DNA from: Corynebacterium sp.
GTDB taxonomy: Bacteria; Actinomycetota; Actinomycetes; Mycobacteriales; Mycobacteriaceae
NCBI RefSeq assembly: GCF_030826625.1
Contig: NZ_JAPJNQ010000001.1
Span: 40,359 to 104,358, forward strand
Length of the DNA stretch: 64,000 nt
Reading direction: 5' to 3'
The notes beneath the pieces were generated by a model. It did no database searches and had not been told where the DNA came from. It was given only the letters and a program-made list of their open reading frames with translations. Shown piece by piece: positions 28,271 to 35,744 of this stretch (positions are counted from its first letter, which is position 1; each line of letters opens with the position of its first letter). The position numbers were made by a program, and so were the translations under genes.

Positions 28271-29266
28271 ATGGAAACGAACTGGTTGCATAATTTTCTG
28301 GCGTGGGATTTACGAGCCCCGCAGATTGGTGTGACGGAAGTAAAAACCAAGGTTGCTGAGGCAATCGAAGCTGGAATTGTCGCGGTTGTGGTGAGCCCGC
28401 ATCATGTATCGGTGGCAGCGCGCGCTGCTGGGGATGCTCAAGCAGTTTGGCAGTCTAACGCTACAGCCAGTGGCTCCGGGGATGTTAATGCTGCTGCCGG
28501 TGGCTCCGGGGATGTTGCGGCTTTGGACGATGACAGCGAAGAAACCCCGTTGAGCATTATCGCTGCCGTTGGCTTTCCGACGGGGCGCCATCACATCTTG
28601 GTGAAAGCCTCTGAGGCACGGTTGGCGATCTCGCAAGGAGCGCACCGAATCTGGGCGAGCCTCGATTCCAGTAACACTGATCAGAACGCGGTGCTGAGTG
28701 AATTGATTAGTTTGCGAGAAGCAGTCCCGTACCCGGCACAACTCGGGGTGATCGTTGCTCATAATGCTACAGAAGTTGCTCACAACGCCACAGAAATAGC
28801 ACGAGCCTGTGAGCTTGCGAAGGTAGATCAACTCGTGGTGGTGCCACCTGAAAACCACCCATCTCGTTTGTTGCCGACTCCGGGGCGGGTGAATCCTGAT
28901 GCTCGCCAGGAAGCTAGTTCTGAGCTTGTTGCAGGCCATGAAACCGGAGAAGTTTCGGCAACTAGTTCCATGCTGCATCTTGCACAGAAACTGCCCGATC
29001 ACACACCTGTCGTTCTCGATGCAGGAGCAGGAAAGCCCGCTGATTGGCAGGAGGGTGCCAGCGCCGACGGAACCGGAACCGGCAGGGCCAGCGCCGACGG
29101 AACCGGAAGCAGCACCAAGCAAGCTGCAGAGCACACAACACCGGATACAGACAGCCTCCCTGAATGGTTGGTGGCAGAATCCGCGGATCTTGCAGGCAAC
29201 AGAAGAGCCCTAGCGCAAGCAAAAACCGCCAAGAATATCTTGGCGGTCATCCCAGCGCCACACTAG
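28271..29266 (+). CDS. Degenerate deoxyribose-phosphate-aldolase-like protein with repeat insertions
   Basis: 331 residues. The N-terminal half follows the DeoC/DERA barrel (EAIEAGIVAVVVSPHHV; AAVGFPTGRHHILVKASEARLAISQGA). Yet the segment matching EIDMVIN reads HRIWASLD, and where the catalytic VKTSTGF should be it reads LVVVPPENHPS, so both the key Asp and the Schiff-base Lys are missing. Three in-frame tandem duplications enlarge it: 30-bp units at 28471-28516, 21-bp units at 28754-28795 and 30-bp units at 29057-29108. It probably lacks aldolase activity; a scaffold role or early decay are alternatives. Its 3' end encodes the terminator of the opposite gene. Confidence 0.7.
   Translation: METNWLHNFLAWDLRAPQIGVTEVKTKVAEAIEAGIVAVVVSPHHVSVAARAAGDAQAVWQSNATASGSGDVNAAAGGSGDVAALDDDSEETPLSIIAAVGFPTGRHHILVKASEARLAISQGAHRIWASLDSSNTDQNAVLSELISLREAVPYPAQLGVIVAHNATEVAHNATEIARACELAKVDQLVVVPPENHPSRLLPTPGRVNPDARQEASSELVAGHETGEVSATSSMLHLAQKLPDHTPVVLDAGAGKPADWQEGASADGTGTGRASADGTGSSTKQAAEHTTPDTDSLPEWLVAESADLAGNRRALAQAKTAKNILAVIPAPH
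28471..28795 (+). repeat. In-frame tandem duplications in the DERA-like gene (first two sets)
   Basis: TGGCTCCGGGGATGTT recurs with 30-bp period (28471, 28501), and a 21-bp unit beginning GTTGCTCA recurs at 28754 and 28775 (diverged copies). A third duplicate pair lies at 29057 and 29087 (30-bp period). All preserve the frame. Confidence 0.8.
29221..29247 (-). terminator. Terminator of the LmeA-like gene, inside the 3' coding end of the opposite gene
   Basis: Minus strand: ACCGCCAAGA, 3-nt loop, TCTTGGCGGT, then TTTTT; a perfect 10-bp stem. It lies within the last ~15 codons of the DERA-like gene on the plus strand and 72 nt past the DUF2993 stop. Confidence 0.85.
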
Positions 29267-29318
29267 CGTCCCATCGCAGCCTAGCGTCAAAAATACCTGG
29301 ACGAGTAGGGAAGCTAGT

Positions 29319-30155
29319 CTAGCTTTGTCGGGTTGGCGTATTACCTTGAGGCGTTGAGTTTAACTCTTTACTCATCTGCGCGGGGTTTACATTGTTGCCT
29401 TCCATGGTGATCAGCAAACCGTCTTCGCTGAATTCGATCGCAGTGATATCCAGCTGGCCGCCTGTGGCCCCACGCAGATTTTCGTTCAAAGATTTTGCGA
29501 TGCCATCGGCAGCGCCGTCGGGAAGCGTGAAGCCTAGTAGTTTTGCTTCGGAAGCTTCGAAAGCGACGTTGCCGGCTTCGTCGACATGGGGGCGCAACGA
29601 GAGATTAGCCGCGCCGGACAAGAATTTGATGCTGATGGTTTCAGCAGCCTTATCCGTGGTGATGTCCGAAACCACCAGCTCGCCCCAAAAGCCCGCGCCA
29701 CCGAGTTGTTCGCGCAGCCCTTCTTGGATGGTGTGGGTGAGATAATCGTCGGGAAGCTCCGAACGGGTACGCAAAAATTCCGCCTCGCCGGATTTGAGAG
29801 TCATGGACTCCATGTGCACGTGCGAGGCGGGCATACCCTTGTATGAGCCCTCGGCATCCTGCTGCAACGTCGACGGGGTATCAATATTGACCTCGTTGAG
29901 CTTGCCACTGACCAGGCCGAACAACACCGGACTGGAACCGAAAGAAACCTCGGGGTCTTCGGTCATCTCGATGCCCTGCTCCTCGATATCTTCGCGGAAA
30001 CTAGAGCGCAGCTGCTGACCAATGAAAAAACGCGCGGCAAATTCCGCCAGCAACACCAGGACCAACACCGCAACCAAGACGGCGACGATAACTTTCCAGG
30101 CGGTTGCGGCAGATGATTTTGCTTTGGAGCTAGTTGGCTGAGAGCTAGTTGGCAT
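29319..30155 (-). CDS. DUF2993 (LmeA-like) membrane-anchored protein
   Basis: About 278 residues: a short Ser/Thr-rich cytoplasmic tail, one transmembrane helix (~20-42) and an extracytoplasmic DUF2993 domain (LRSSFREDIEEQGI..., VLFGLVSGKLNEVNIDTPS). The best-known member, mycobacterial LmeA, is a periplasmic mannosyltransferase or stability factor in lipoarabinomannan synthesis; a related envelope role here is inference. On the minus strand TAGACT ends 6 nt before ATG 30155, so a leaderless start there is likely; ATG 30161 would add two residues. It terminates at the hairpin at 29221-29247. Confidence 0.8.
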   Translation of the reverse strand: MPTSSQPTSSKAKSSAATAWKVIVAVLVAVLVLVLLAEFAARFFIGQQLRSSFREDIEEQGIEMTEDPEVSFGSSPVLFGLVSGKLNEVNIDTPSTLQQDAEGSYKGMPASHVHMESMTLKSGEAEFLRTRSELPDDYLTHTIQEGLREQLGGAGFWGELVVSDITTDKAAETISIKFLSGAANLSLRPHVDEAGNVAFEASEAKLLGFTLPDGAADGIAKSLNENLRGATGGQLDITAIEFSEDGLLITMEGNNVNPAQMSKELNSTPQGNTPTRQS

Positions 30156-30243
30156 AGCCATAGTCTAGCGTGCGTTCTACTCTCAGATAAGCCGGAACCT
30201 GGTGGCTTCTGAGAGCCGCACGCAGTTGAGAGCCGCACGCAGC

Positions 30244-30735
30244 TTAGAGGTTCTCGCTAATCCACTTCTCGGTGAGCTCGCCCTCGTTGCTGAACAGCTC
30301 GTCCAAGGCCTCGCCGACCTTAGGCTCGATGGCTGCGCCCATCATCGGGATGTTGACGGAAACATCGTTGGTATAGCTCAGGGTCGTGGTCTCGCCCTGG
30401 CCTTCCAGCTTGATTGTGCCCTTAAAGTCGACCGGGGTGCCCTTGACATCAGCGGTGTAGGAAAGCTCGGCCTTGTCGCCAGCCAGCTCGCCGACCTTGA
30501 CGGTGCGCTTGACCTTCAGTGACTGCGAAACCATCGCGCGCACAGCCTCCGGCAAAATCGTGACTGGCAGCAGCTCGAACAAGGTGGCCTCGTTGTTTGC
30601 GAACTGGTTGAGCTCACCTGGTTCTGGGGAGAGGTTTTCGGCGATGTATGCCCAGTACTTCTCGTTAGTCAGTGCCTGGTGCACTTTTTCGGCGGATTGG
30701 TTAATCGTTACTGTGTTTTCGCTACGGGTAGACAT
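30244..30735 (-). CDS. DUF2505 domain protein
   Basis: The 163-residue protein matches DUF2505, an SRPBCC-like (START-fold) family of Actinobacteria: SAEKVHQALTNEKYW at the N-terminus, then alternating beta-strand-like segments and a C-terminal helix. The fold binds hydrophobic ligands in relatives; no ligand is known here. It is divergent from murB across only 17 bp, with TAGTCT 7 nt before its ATG, so the transcript is probably leaderless. Confidence 0.8.
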   Translation of the reverse strand: MSTRSENTVTINQSAEKVHQALTNEKYWAYIAENLSPEPGELNQFANNEATLFELLPVTILPEAVRAMVSQSLKVKRTVKVGELAGDKAELSYTADVKGTPVDFKGTIKLEGQGETTTLSYTNDVSVNIPMMGAAIEPKVGEALDELFSNEGELTEKWISENL

Positions 30736-30739
30736 GCCC

Positions 30740-30748
30740 TACAGACTA
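30740..30748. promoter_or_regulatory. Overlapping divergent -10 elements for murB and the DUF2505 gene
   Basis: TACAGA (30740-30745, plus) ends 7 nt before the murB GTG at 30753. TAGTCT (30748-30743, minus) ends 7 nt before the DUF2505 ATG at 30735. The two hexamers overlap by 3 bp, and neither gene has a Shine-Dalgarno sequence. Confidence 0.6.
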
Positions 30749-30752
30749 CCCT

Positions 30753-31976
30753 GTGAAAGTGATGAATGATTTTAAGACGCAAGCAAACAAGGCCCTAGAA
30801 AATCCGGAATTGCGCGCGCTTGTCGACGATGGCTCGCTCACCCACGTCGATGGCGTCGAGTTTGCGGAACTCACGACGTTCCACCTGGGTGGTGCGCCGC
30901 AGGCTGCGGTGCGCGTTAGCACCAGCGAGGCCGCCGCTGCGGTGGTGCGCGCCCTGGATACCGCTGGGGTGGAGCTGCTGATTGTGGGTGGCGGTTCCAA
31001 TTTGCTGGTCACTGATGCTCCGCTAGATCTCGTTGCCGTGATCATGGACGACGATCACTTGCAGATCGAGCCTTCCACCGGCCTGCTGCGCGCAGGCGCC
31101 GGCGCGGTGTGGGATGAGGTAGTCGCCGCCAGCATCGACGCTGGCCTGGGTGGTCTGGAGTGTTTGTCGGGGATTCCAGGCTCGGCCGGTGCAACCCCGG
31201 TGCAAAACGTCGGCGCTTATGGCGCGGAGATCGCAGATGTGCTCACCCGCGTGCAGCTGCTGGATCGTGCCACCGGCACCGTCGAATGGGTGCCTGCCGA
31301 CGCGCTCGATTTGGCGTATCGCTATTCGAATTTGAAGTTCACCTCGCGTGGGGTGGTGCTCGCGGTGGAGTTTCAGCTGCACACTGATGGTCTCTCGGCG
31401 TCGCTGCGTTTCGGCCAGTTGGCGGGTGAGCCTGGCCAGCGCCGCGATCCGGCTAGCGTGCGCGAGGAGGTGCTGGGCCTGCGTCGTTCCAAGGGCATGG
31501 TGCACGATCCGGTGGATCATGACACCTGGTCGGCGGGTTCGTTTTTCACTAACCCGGTGGTGCCAGAATCGCTTGCCGACGAGATCACCCAGGTGGTCGC
31601 CGCTGAGCTGGGTGCCGACGAGGCTGCGGGCATGCCGCGCTTCCCGGTGGAGGTAGGCAGCATGGCCACTGGGAGTTCTGCCACTGGGGGTTCCGGTGCC
31701 GCAGGGGCTTGCGGTGGGGAAGCTACCGGCGAAGCCGAAGCACTGGTGAAACTGTCGGCAGCGTGGTTGATTGAGCGGGCAGGTTTTGCAAAAGGCTACC
31801 CGGGCGAACAAGCGCCGGCGCGCTTGTCTACGAAGCACACGCTGGCACTCACTAACCGCGGAAGTGCCCGTGCAGACGACGTCGTCAAGCTAGCCCGCGA
31901 AGTCCGCGCCGGGGTATATGAGAAATTTGGGGTAGAACTAGAGCCCGAGCCGCTGTGGATCGGGTTGGAAATCTAG
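30753..31976 (+). CDS. murB: UDP-N-acetylenolpyruvoylglucosamine reductase
   Basis: Reduces UDP-GlcNAc-enolpyruvate to UDP-MurNAc in peptidoglycan synthesis, FAD/NADPH-dependent. The 407-residue protein has LTTFHLGGAPQA, IVGGGSNLLV, SGIPGSAGATPVQNVGAYG, YRYSNLKF, the proton-donor Ser in WSAGSFFTNPV (~261) and the catalytic Glu in LEPEPLWIG. A Gly/Ala/Ser insert (~305-330, from a 15-bp duplication at 31665-31694) precedes KLSAAWLIERAGF and is absent from standard homologues as I recall them. The start is GTG at 30753, apparently leaderless. Confidence 0.95.
   Translation: MKVMNDFKTQANKALENPELRALVDDGSLTHVDGVEFAELTTFHLGGAPQAAVRVSTSEAAAAVVRALDTAGVELLIVGGGSNLLVTDAPLDLVAVIMDDDHLQIEPSTGLLRAGAGAVWDEVVAASIDAGLGGLECLSGIPGSAGATPVQNVGAYGAEIADVLTRVQLLDRATGTVEWVPADALDLAYRYSNLKFTSRGVVLAVEFQLHTDGLSASLRFGQLAGEPGQRRDPASVREEVLGLRRSKGMVHDPVDHDTWSAGSFFTNPVVPESLADEITQVVAAELGADEAAGMPRFPVEVGSMATGSSATGGSGAAGACGGEATGEAEALVKLSAAWLIERAGFAKGYPGEQAPARLSTKHTLALTNRGSARADDVVKLAREVRAGVYEKFGVELEPEPLWIGLEI
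31665..31694 (+). repeat. 15-bp in-frame tandem duplication in murB
   Basis: GCCACTGGGAGTTCT is followed directly by GCCACTGGGGGTTCC, adding ATGSS/ATGGS to the protein within a longer Gly-rich insert. Confidence 0.8.
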
Positions 31977-32028
31977 CTGCGAGACGCGCACGGCGCAGGG
32001 TAGGGCTGTACTTTAGCGCGGGTGCGGC

Positions 32029-32535
32029 TTAGCGCGGCACATCGATGGTGATGGTCTCGCCGCCGTAACCGTGTTCTTGGTCGTGGCCTTCGACGGTGAT
32101 CTTGGCGACGCCCTCGGGGATGACGAAAGGGCCGCGCGAGCGGGTAAAAGGCTGCTCGTTGGCGTGATCGTGAGCGAGTTCGTGTTCGGCTAGCACGTTG
32201 CCGTCTTCGTCGAGCACGCGCCAGCCGTCGGCGTAGCGATCTGGAGAATCGTACGGCGAGGAGACGGTGACGGCGATGTCGTATTCGCCGCCGTCGGGGC
32301 CGGAGAGCTCGGCAGATAGGATGTCGGGGTATTTCTGGTCGGCTGCGTCCGAAGCGGCATCTTTTGCATCGTCGGCCGCGCTGCCTGCGGCGTTAGTAGC
32401 GGATTCAACTGCGCGCGAGGCCTGCTCGGTAGCGTTATCTGCCACCTCGTCGGCGGTCTCCTGCGCGTTGGAACACGCGGCCAGGGTGAGCGCGGACGTG
32501 GCGACCAGGGCGGTAAAAGTGCGCGAAAGTTTCAT
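32029..32535 (-). CDS. Lipoprotein with Ala/Asp-rich linker
   Basis: The 168-residue exported lipoprotein has signal peptide KLSRTFTALVATSALTLAAC with the lipobox LAAC and Cys21 as acylation site. A ~45-residue Ala/Asp/Ser helical linker follows (ADEVADNATEQASRAVE...), then a compact beta-rich C-terminal domain (GGEYDIAVTVSSPYDSPDRYADGWRVLDEDG...) ending ETITIDVPR. The C-terminal domain resembles other corynebacterial secreted proteins of unknown role. It is convergent with murB. Confidence 0.8.
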   Translation of the reverse strand: MKLSRTFTALVATSALTLAACSNAQETADEVADNATEQASRAVESATNAAGSAADDAKDAASDAADQKYPDILSAELSGPDGGEYDIAVTVSSPYDSPDRYADGWRVLDEDGNVLAEHELAHDHANEQPFTRSRGPFVIPEGVAKITVEGHDQEHGYGGETITIDVPR

Positions 32536-32557
32536 ATCGCCCCAGTATATCGGCTTG

Positions 32558-32607
32558 CTAGACCGTCCTAGATCGCCCGGGAGTGCACTAGACCGCCCGG
32601 GAATGCC
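32558..32607. repeat. 20-bp tandem repeat between the lipoprotein and second mycoloyltransferase genes
   Basis: Two 20-bp units starting CTAGA(T/C)CGCCCGGGA at 32568 and 32588, preceded by a partial unit CTAGACCGTC at 32558. The last unit runs up to the mycoloyltransferase stop. Confidence 0.65.
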
Positions 32608-33855
32608 CTATTTATAGGTGTATTTGCCTTTCGTGACGCTGGCCCAGGCGACCGGAAGCTGCTGCTTGTAATACGGCCAGTCGTGGATGCCGGTTGGCGC
32701 AAAGTCGAATTCAATGCCCTCGTGCATCAGACCTTTTTCTTGCAGCGAACGTTGCAGTTCCGCGGTGCACTGGTTGGTGAGTTTTTCCAGCGTGATGTTG
32801 CCGAAAAACGTCGGTACGCCTTCGCTGCGGGCCAGATCAATATCGTGCTGGGTGGCGTGGCCATTGGCGGAATAGATATACACCGGCATCTGGGCGATGC
32901 CTTTGGGGTCAGCAATCACGTCATTACGCAGGCGCTCTGGAGTGGTGCCGGTGCCCCACATCAGATCTGGGTTTCCACCCATGACGCGGGAGCCCAAGTT
33001 GAAATAGGCGCGGCCCGCGGTGCTTGTCGACGAATAACAACCCGAGACCGAGAAAGTGCCGGAATACAGGTGCGGGTACAGGTTGGCTAAGCGGATGGCC
33101 GCTGATCCGCCCATGGACAGCCCACCGATATAACGCTCGCCGTTGAAGGCGATGCCGCTTTGCTGCTCCATCACGCCGGGCAGTTCTTGGGTCAGGAAGG
33201 TCTCCCATTTCGCGCGGCCCAGGTATGGGTCGGTCTCGTTCCAGTCGGTGTAGTTGGTGCCACCGGCCTCGACCGGCATGACGGTGGTGACGTGCTCATT
33301 CGCCATGGTGCCTTGCACATCGCCTTTGCGTAGCCAGCCGGATTGGCGTGGCGCTGACACACCGTCGAGAAGATACAGCATTGGTGCTGCCGTTTTGCGA
33401 TTCTTTGGGTATTGCACCTGGACTTGCACGACGCGACGCATAGCCGGGGATTCTACGTAGAGGCGCTCGACGTCGAAACGCTCGTCCGGTTCGCGGTGAA
33501 CCAGGCGTGGCTCGGCGAAATCCCGCTCGTTTTCGATCGGGTACGGCGTCGGTGAGCCCCAGAGATTCCACATCGGTAGCTGGTGCCAAGGGGTGTGGTT
33601 CTGGAAGAACTGGAGGGCGTCGAGCACGTGGCCTTGCACCGCGGGGTCTTTCGACCAGTCGGCCATTGGTTCGGAAGATACGTCGAAGGCGATGCGCGAG
33701 CTGGTCTCGCTGGAGAATTGTTGGGCCTGCGCCTGTGGGGCGGTCGAAGATGAGACAGTGGCGACAACCGGCAGGCTGAGCGTGGCGGTTAACGCTAGGG
33801 CACTAGCGCGGCGGAAAAGTGTGCGGCGAGGCGACAGTTTACGGCGAGGCGACAT
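32608..33855 (-). CDS. Secreted mycoloyltransferase (antigen 85/Cmt family), second copy
   Basis: 415 residues with an unusually basic N-terminus (SPRRKLSPRR, an 18-bp duplication) before the signal-peptide core and a cleavage site near QAQAQ. The alpha/beta-hydrolase core has nucleophile Ser in IGGLSMGGSAAI, catalytic His in TGIHDWPYYKQQL, and the family TDWNETDPYLGRAKWETFLTQELP. It differs from the copy at 18089 in a longer N-terminal region (~45-110) before the core. Probably acts on trehalose monomycolate in the outer envelope. GGAG precedes ATG 33855. An isolated minus-strand gene. Confidence 0.92.
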   Translation of the reverse strand: MSPRRKLSPRRTLFRRASALALTATLSLPVVATVSSSTAPQAQAQQFSSETSSRIAFDVSSEPMADWSKDPAVQGHVLDALQFFQNHTPWHQLPMWNLWGSPTPYPIENERDFAEPRLVHREPDERFDVERLYVESPAMRRVVQVQVQYPKNRKTAAPMLYLLDGVSAPRQSGWLRKGDVQGTMANEHVTTVMPVEAGGTNYTDWNETDPYLGRAKWETFLTQELPGVMEQQSGIAFNGERYIGGLSMGGSAAIRLANLYPHLYSGTFSVSGCYSSTSTAGRAYFNLGSRVMGGNPDLMWGTGTTPERLRNDVIADPKGIAQMPVYIYSANGHATQHDIDLARSEGVPTFFGNITLEKLTNQCTAELQRSLQEKGLMHEGIEFDFAPTGIHDWPYYKQQLPVAWASVTKGKYTYK

Positions 33856-34037
33856 AGGTGGGCTCCAGGAGGATCAGTCGAGTGAGTGTTTTCGCGGCGG
33901 CGTGGCGTGCTTACCGACGAGTTCTGGAGACATCTTAAATGGGGTCGCCGAGAAATGTAGAATCCCAAAAGCTTTCGCGAATTATTTGGGTACCCTGGGT
34001 TTACGTGACACTCTAATCCCTGAAGGCGGAATTCCTT

Positions 34038-34496
34038 ATGGCGAATCAACAATCTCGTCTACATTCACAAGTTTTTGGATACAACGCTGCTCGCTGGGTG
34101 GTGGTCGCAGTGATAGTAGCGATCACCATCTGGTTCCTGCTCGTGATGAGTTGGATGGCGTTTCCCATGGTCATCGTGACGGCAATCGTCGTGTTGTTTC
34201 ACATCGACACTCAGTTAGACCAGAAGCAGCAGACGCTAAAAATCAAAGTCCTGTGGGTCCCTCTAAAAACCTGCAACTTTGCAGATATCAAGGAAGCTGC
34301 TATTCCACAGGATCCTTTGCCATTGGAACGTAATACCTTCGGCGTGCACTTCGTCGGAGGTGCATTGTCCATGCACGCGGGCGCGGCAAACTTGGCGCTG
34401 GAGATGACAGATGGCAAAACCTACCGCGTGACGGTGGACCGACCACAGCAGTTTGTGCAGCGGTTGAATAACGCGGCCCTGAATAACGCAGCTTAA
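34038..34496 (+). CDS. Membrane protein with C-terminal cytoplasmic domain, unknown
   Basis: The 152-residue protein has two adjacent hydrophobic segments (~18-38 and ~40-56), then a soluble ~95-residue part with alternating strands (QTLKIKVLWVPLKTCNFADIKEA..., MTDGKTYRVTVDRPQQFVQRL). The layout resembles two-helix bacterial PH-like (YdbS/YcxB-type) proteins, but this is only a fold guess. It ends in a short duplicated NNAA. GAAGGCGG precedes the ATG. Its stop meets the stop of the convergent deacetylase gene. Confidence 0.7.
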   Translation: MANQQSRLHSQVFGYNAARWVVVAVIVAITIWFLLVMSWMAFPMVIVTAIVVLFHIDTQLDQKQQTLKIKVLWVPLKTCNFADIKEAAIPQDPLPLERNTFGVHFVGGALSMHAGAANLALEMTDGKTYRVTVDRPQQFVQRLNNAALNNAA

Positions 34497-34497
34497 C

Positions 34498-35463
34498 CTA
34501 GCGGGTGCCGTAGACCCGTCCAGGTTCTGGGGCGCCGTGCAGGCGGTCCAAAGTGACTGGTTCGAGGCCTTTGGCGCGCAGCCCGTCGATGATGCAGGTG
34601 GTCGCATCCGCCGTGGTGTTGTGGATATCGTGCAGCAGTACCACCTCGCCGCCGTCGGCTTGGTTGACCGAACGCTCGCAGACGGTCTGAGCATTGCGAT
34701 CGCGCCAGTCGAAGACGATGACATCCCACAGCGCGAGCCCCATCCCGTGCGCACGCGCTGCCTGCACGACGTGATCATTGTGCGCGCCGTACGGTGGGCG
34801 CAACCAGCGCGGGGTCGTTCCCGTTACAGATTGCACAGCCCGGGTGTTCTGCGCGATCTCGGCATTGACCCGTGCTGGGCTGCTCAGTGCGAAGTTCACG
34901 TGCGTCGTACCGTGATTGCCGATGGTGTGGCCCGAGTTGACGATGCGACGTGCCGTATCAGGCAGAGCGTGCACCATCGGGGTTTGCACGAAAAACGTTG
35001 CTTTTGTTTGCTTCGCGTCGAGAGTGTCCAGAATCCGGTTGGTGGGCGGTTGCGGGCCATCGTCAAAGGTGAGGGCAACGCAGTTCGAGCAATCACCATT
35101 CGGGGCGACTGGTGCTGGTGGTTGATAACCAGGCTGCATGTTCGGTGGAGTCGGCTTGCTGCGCGGTTGTGGAGTAGACGATAGCTGTTGAACCTCTTTG
35201 GGCAGCGTTGCGTAAAACGCGCGGTAGGCCTCATCGGTGGAGTTGTGGAAAAACTCCAGGATCTGCGAGCCCAGCTGGAAATGATCCCAGCGCGGCACAA
35301 GAGAGCTGGCGGGGAGGGCAGGTGCGGAAGAAGCAAGATTTACCACGGCGCCAGAGCGCGCCGAATCGCTGGAACCCGCAGGGTTAGCATGTGCCTGGAG
35401 CGGGGACGAAAACAAGCTCGCAATGATGGTGAACGAGCCGAAAATTGCGGCAAGTTTTTTCAC
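34498..35463 (-). CDS. Secreted polysaccharide (peptidoglycan) deacetylase, NodB family
   Basis: Removes N-acetyl groups from glycans, most likely peptidoglycan. 321 residues: signal peptide (VKKLAAIFGSFTIIASLFSS, cleavage after HA-NP), a Pro-rich linker, then the carbohydrate-esterase-4 domain with all five motifs: LTFDDGPQ (metal and base Asp), HTIGNHGTTH (metal His pair), RPPYG, VFDWRD and VLLHD. It should therefore be active. I place the start at GTG 35463, because GGAAAGG is 8 nt upstream and this yields a proper signal peptide; a longer frame to 35685 adds a sequence without export features. Confidence 0.9.
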   Translation of the reverse strand: MKKLAAIFGSFTIIASLFSSPLQAHANPAGSSDSARSGAVVNLASSAPALPASSLVPRWDHFQLGSQILEFFHNSTDEAYRAFYATLPKEVQQLSSTPQPRSKPTPPNMQPGYQPPAPVAPNGDCSNCVALTFDDGPQPPTNRILDTLDAKQTKATFFVQTPMVHALPDTARRIVNSGHTIGNHGTTHVNFALSSPARVNAEIAQNTRAVQSVTGTTPRWLRPPYGAHNDHVVQAARAHGMGLALWDVIVFDWRDRNAQTVCERSVNQADGGEVVLLHDIHNTTADATTCIIDGLRAKGLEPVTLDRLHGAPEPGRVYGTR

Positions 35464-35615
35464 GTCTGAAGCCTTTCCAGAAATGATTTTTCCAAAGTAA
35501 ATGGGGCGAAAAGTTAGCCACCTGACTGTAGCGAGTGACAGAAGTGAAAACAGTATATCCCTGTTGCAGTAAGGCGGGGTGTAGGTGGTACCGCGATGGT
35601 CGGCCTTTCGGGTAT

Positions 35616-35642
35616 GAAAAAACCGGGCCCGAGGGCCCGGTT
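35616..35642 (-). terminator. Intrinsic terminator of fas
   Basis: Minus strand: AACCGGGCCC, 2-nt loop, GGGCCCGGTT, then a run of T (plus-strand A tract 35617-35622). A 10-bp perfect stem, ~100 nt after the fas stop. A weaker GCACGCAG/CTGCGTGC inverted repeat lies at 35705-35732. Confidence 0.9.
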
Positions 35643-35744
35643 GGAGCATGCCAGAGCACACCGCCCAGCTTCTGCACGCAGCCAAGCTAGTCTAGGCAGC
35701 TGGTGCACGCAGACTAGACAACCACTGCGTGCAATCTAGTCAGA

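Noticed and set aside
35464..35685. 74-codon N-terminal extension of the polysaccharide deacetylase
   Set aside because: It runs through the fas terminator and removes the signal peptide from the N-terminus; the GTG at 35463 has an ideal ribosome site.
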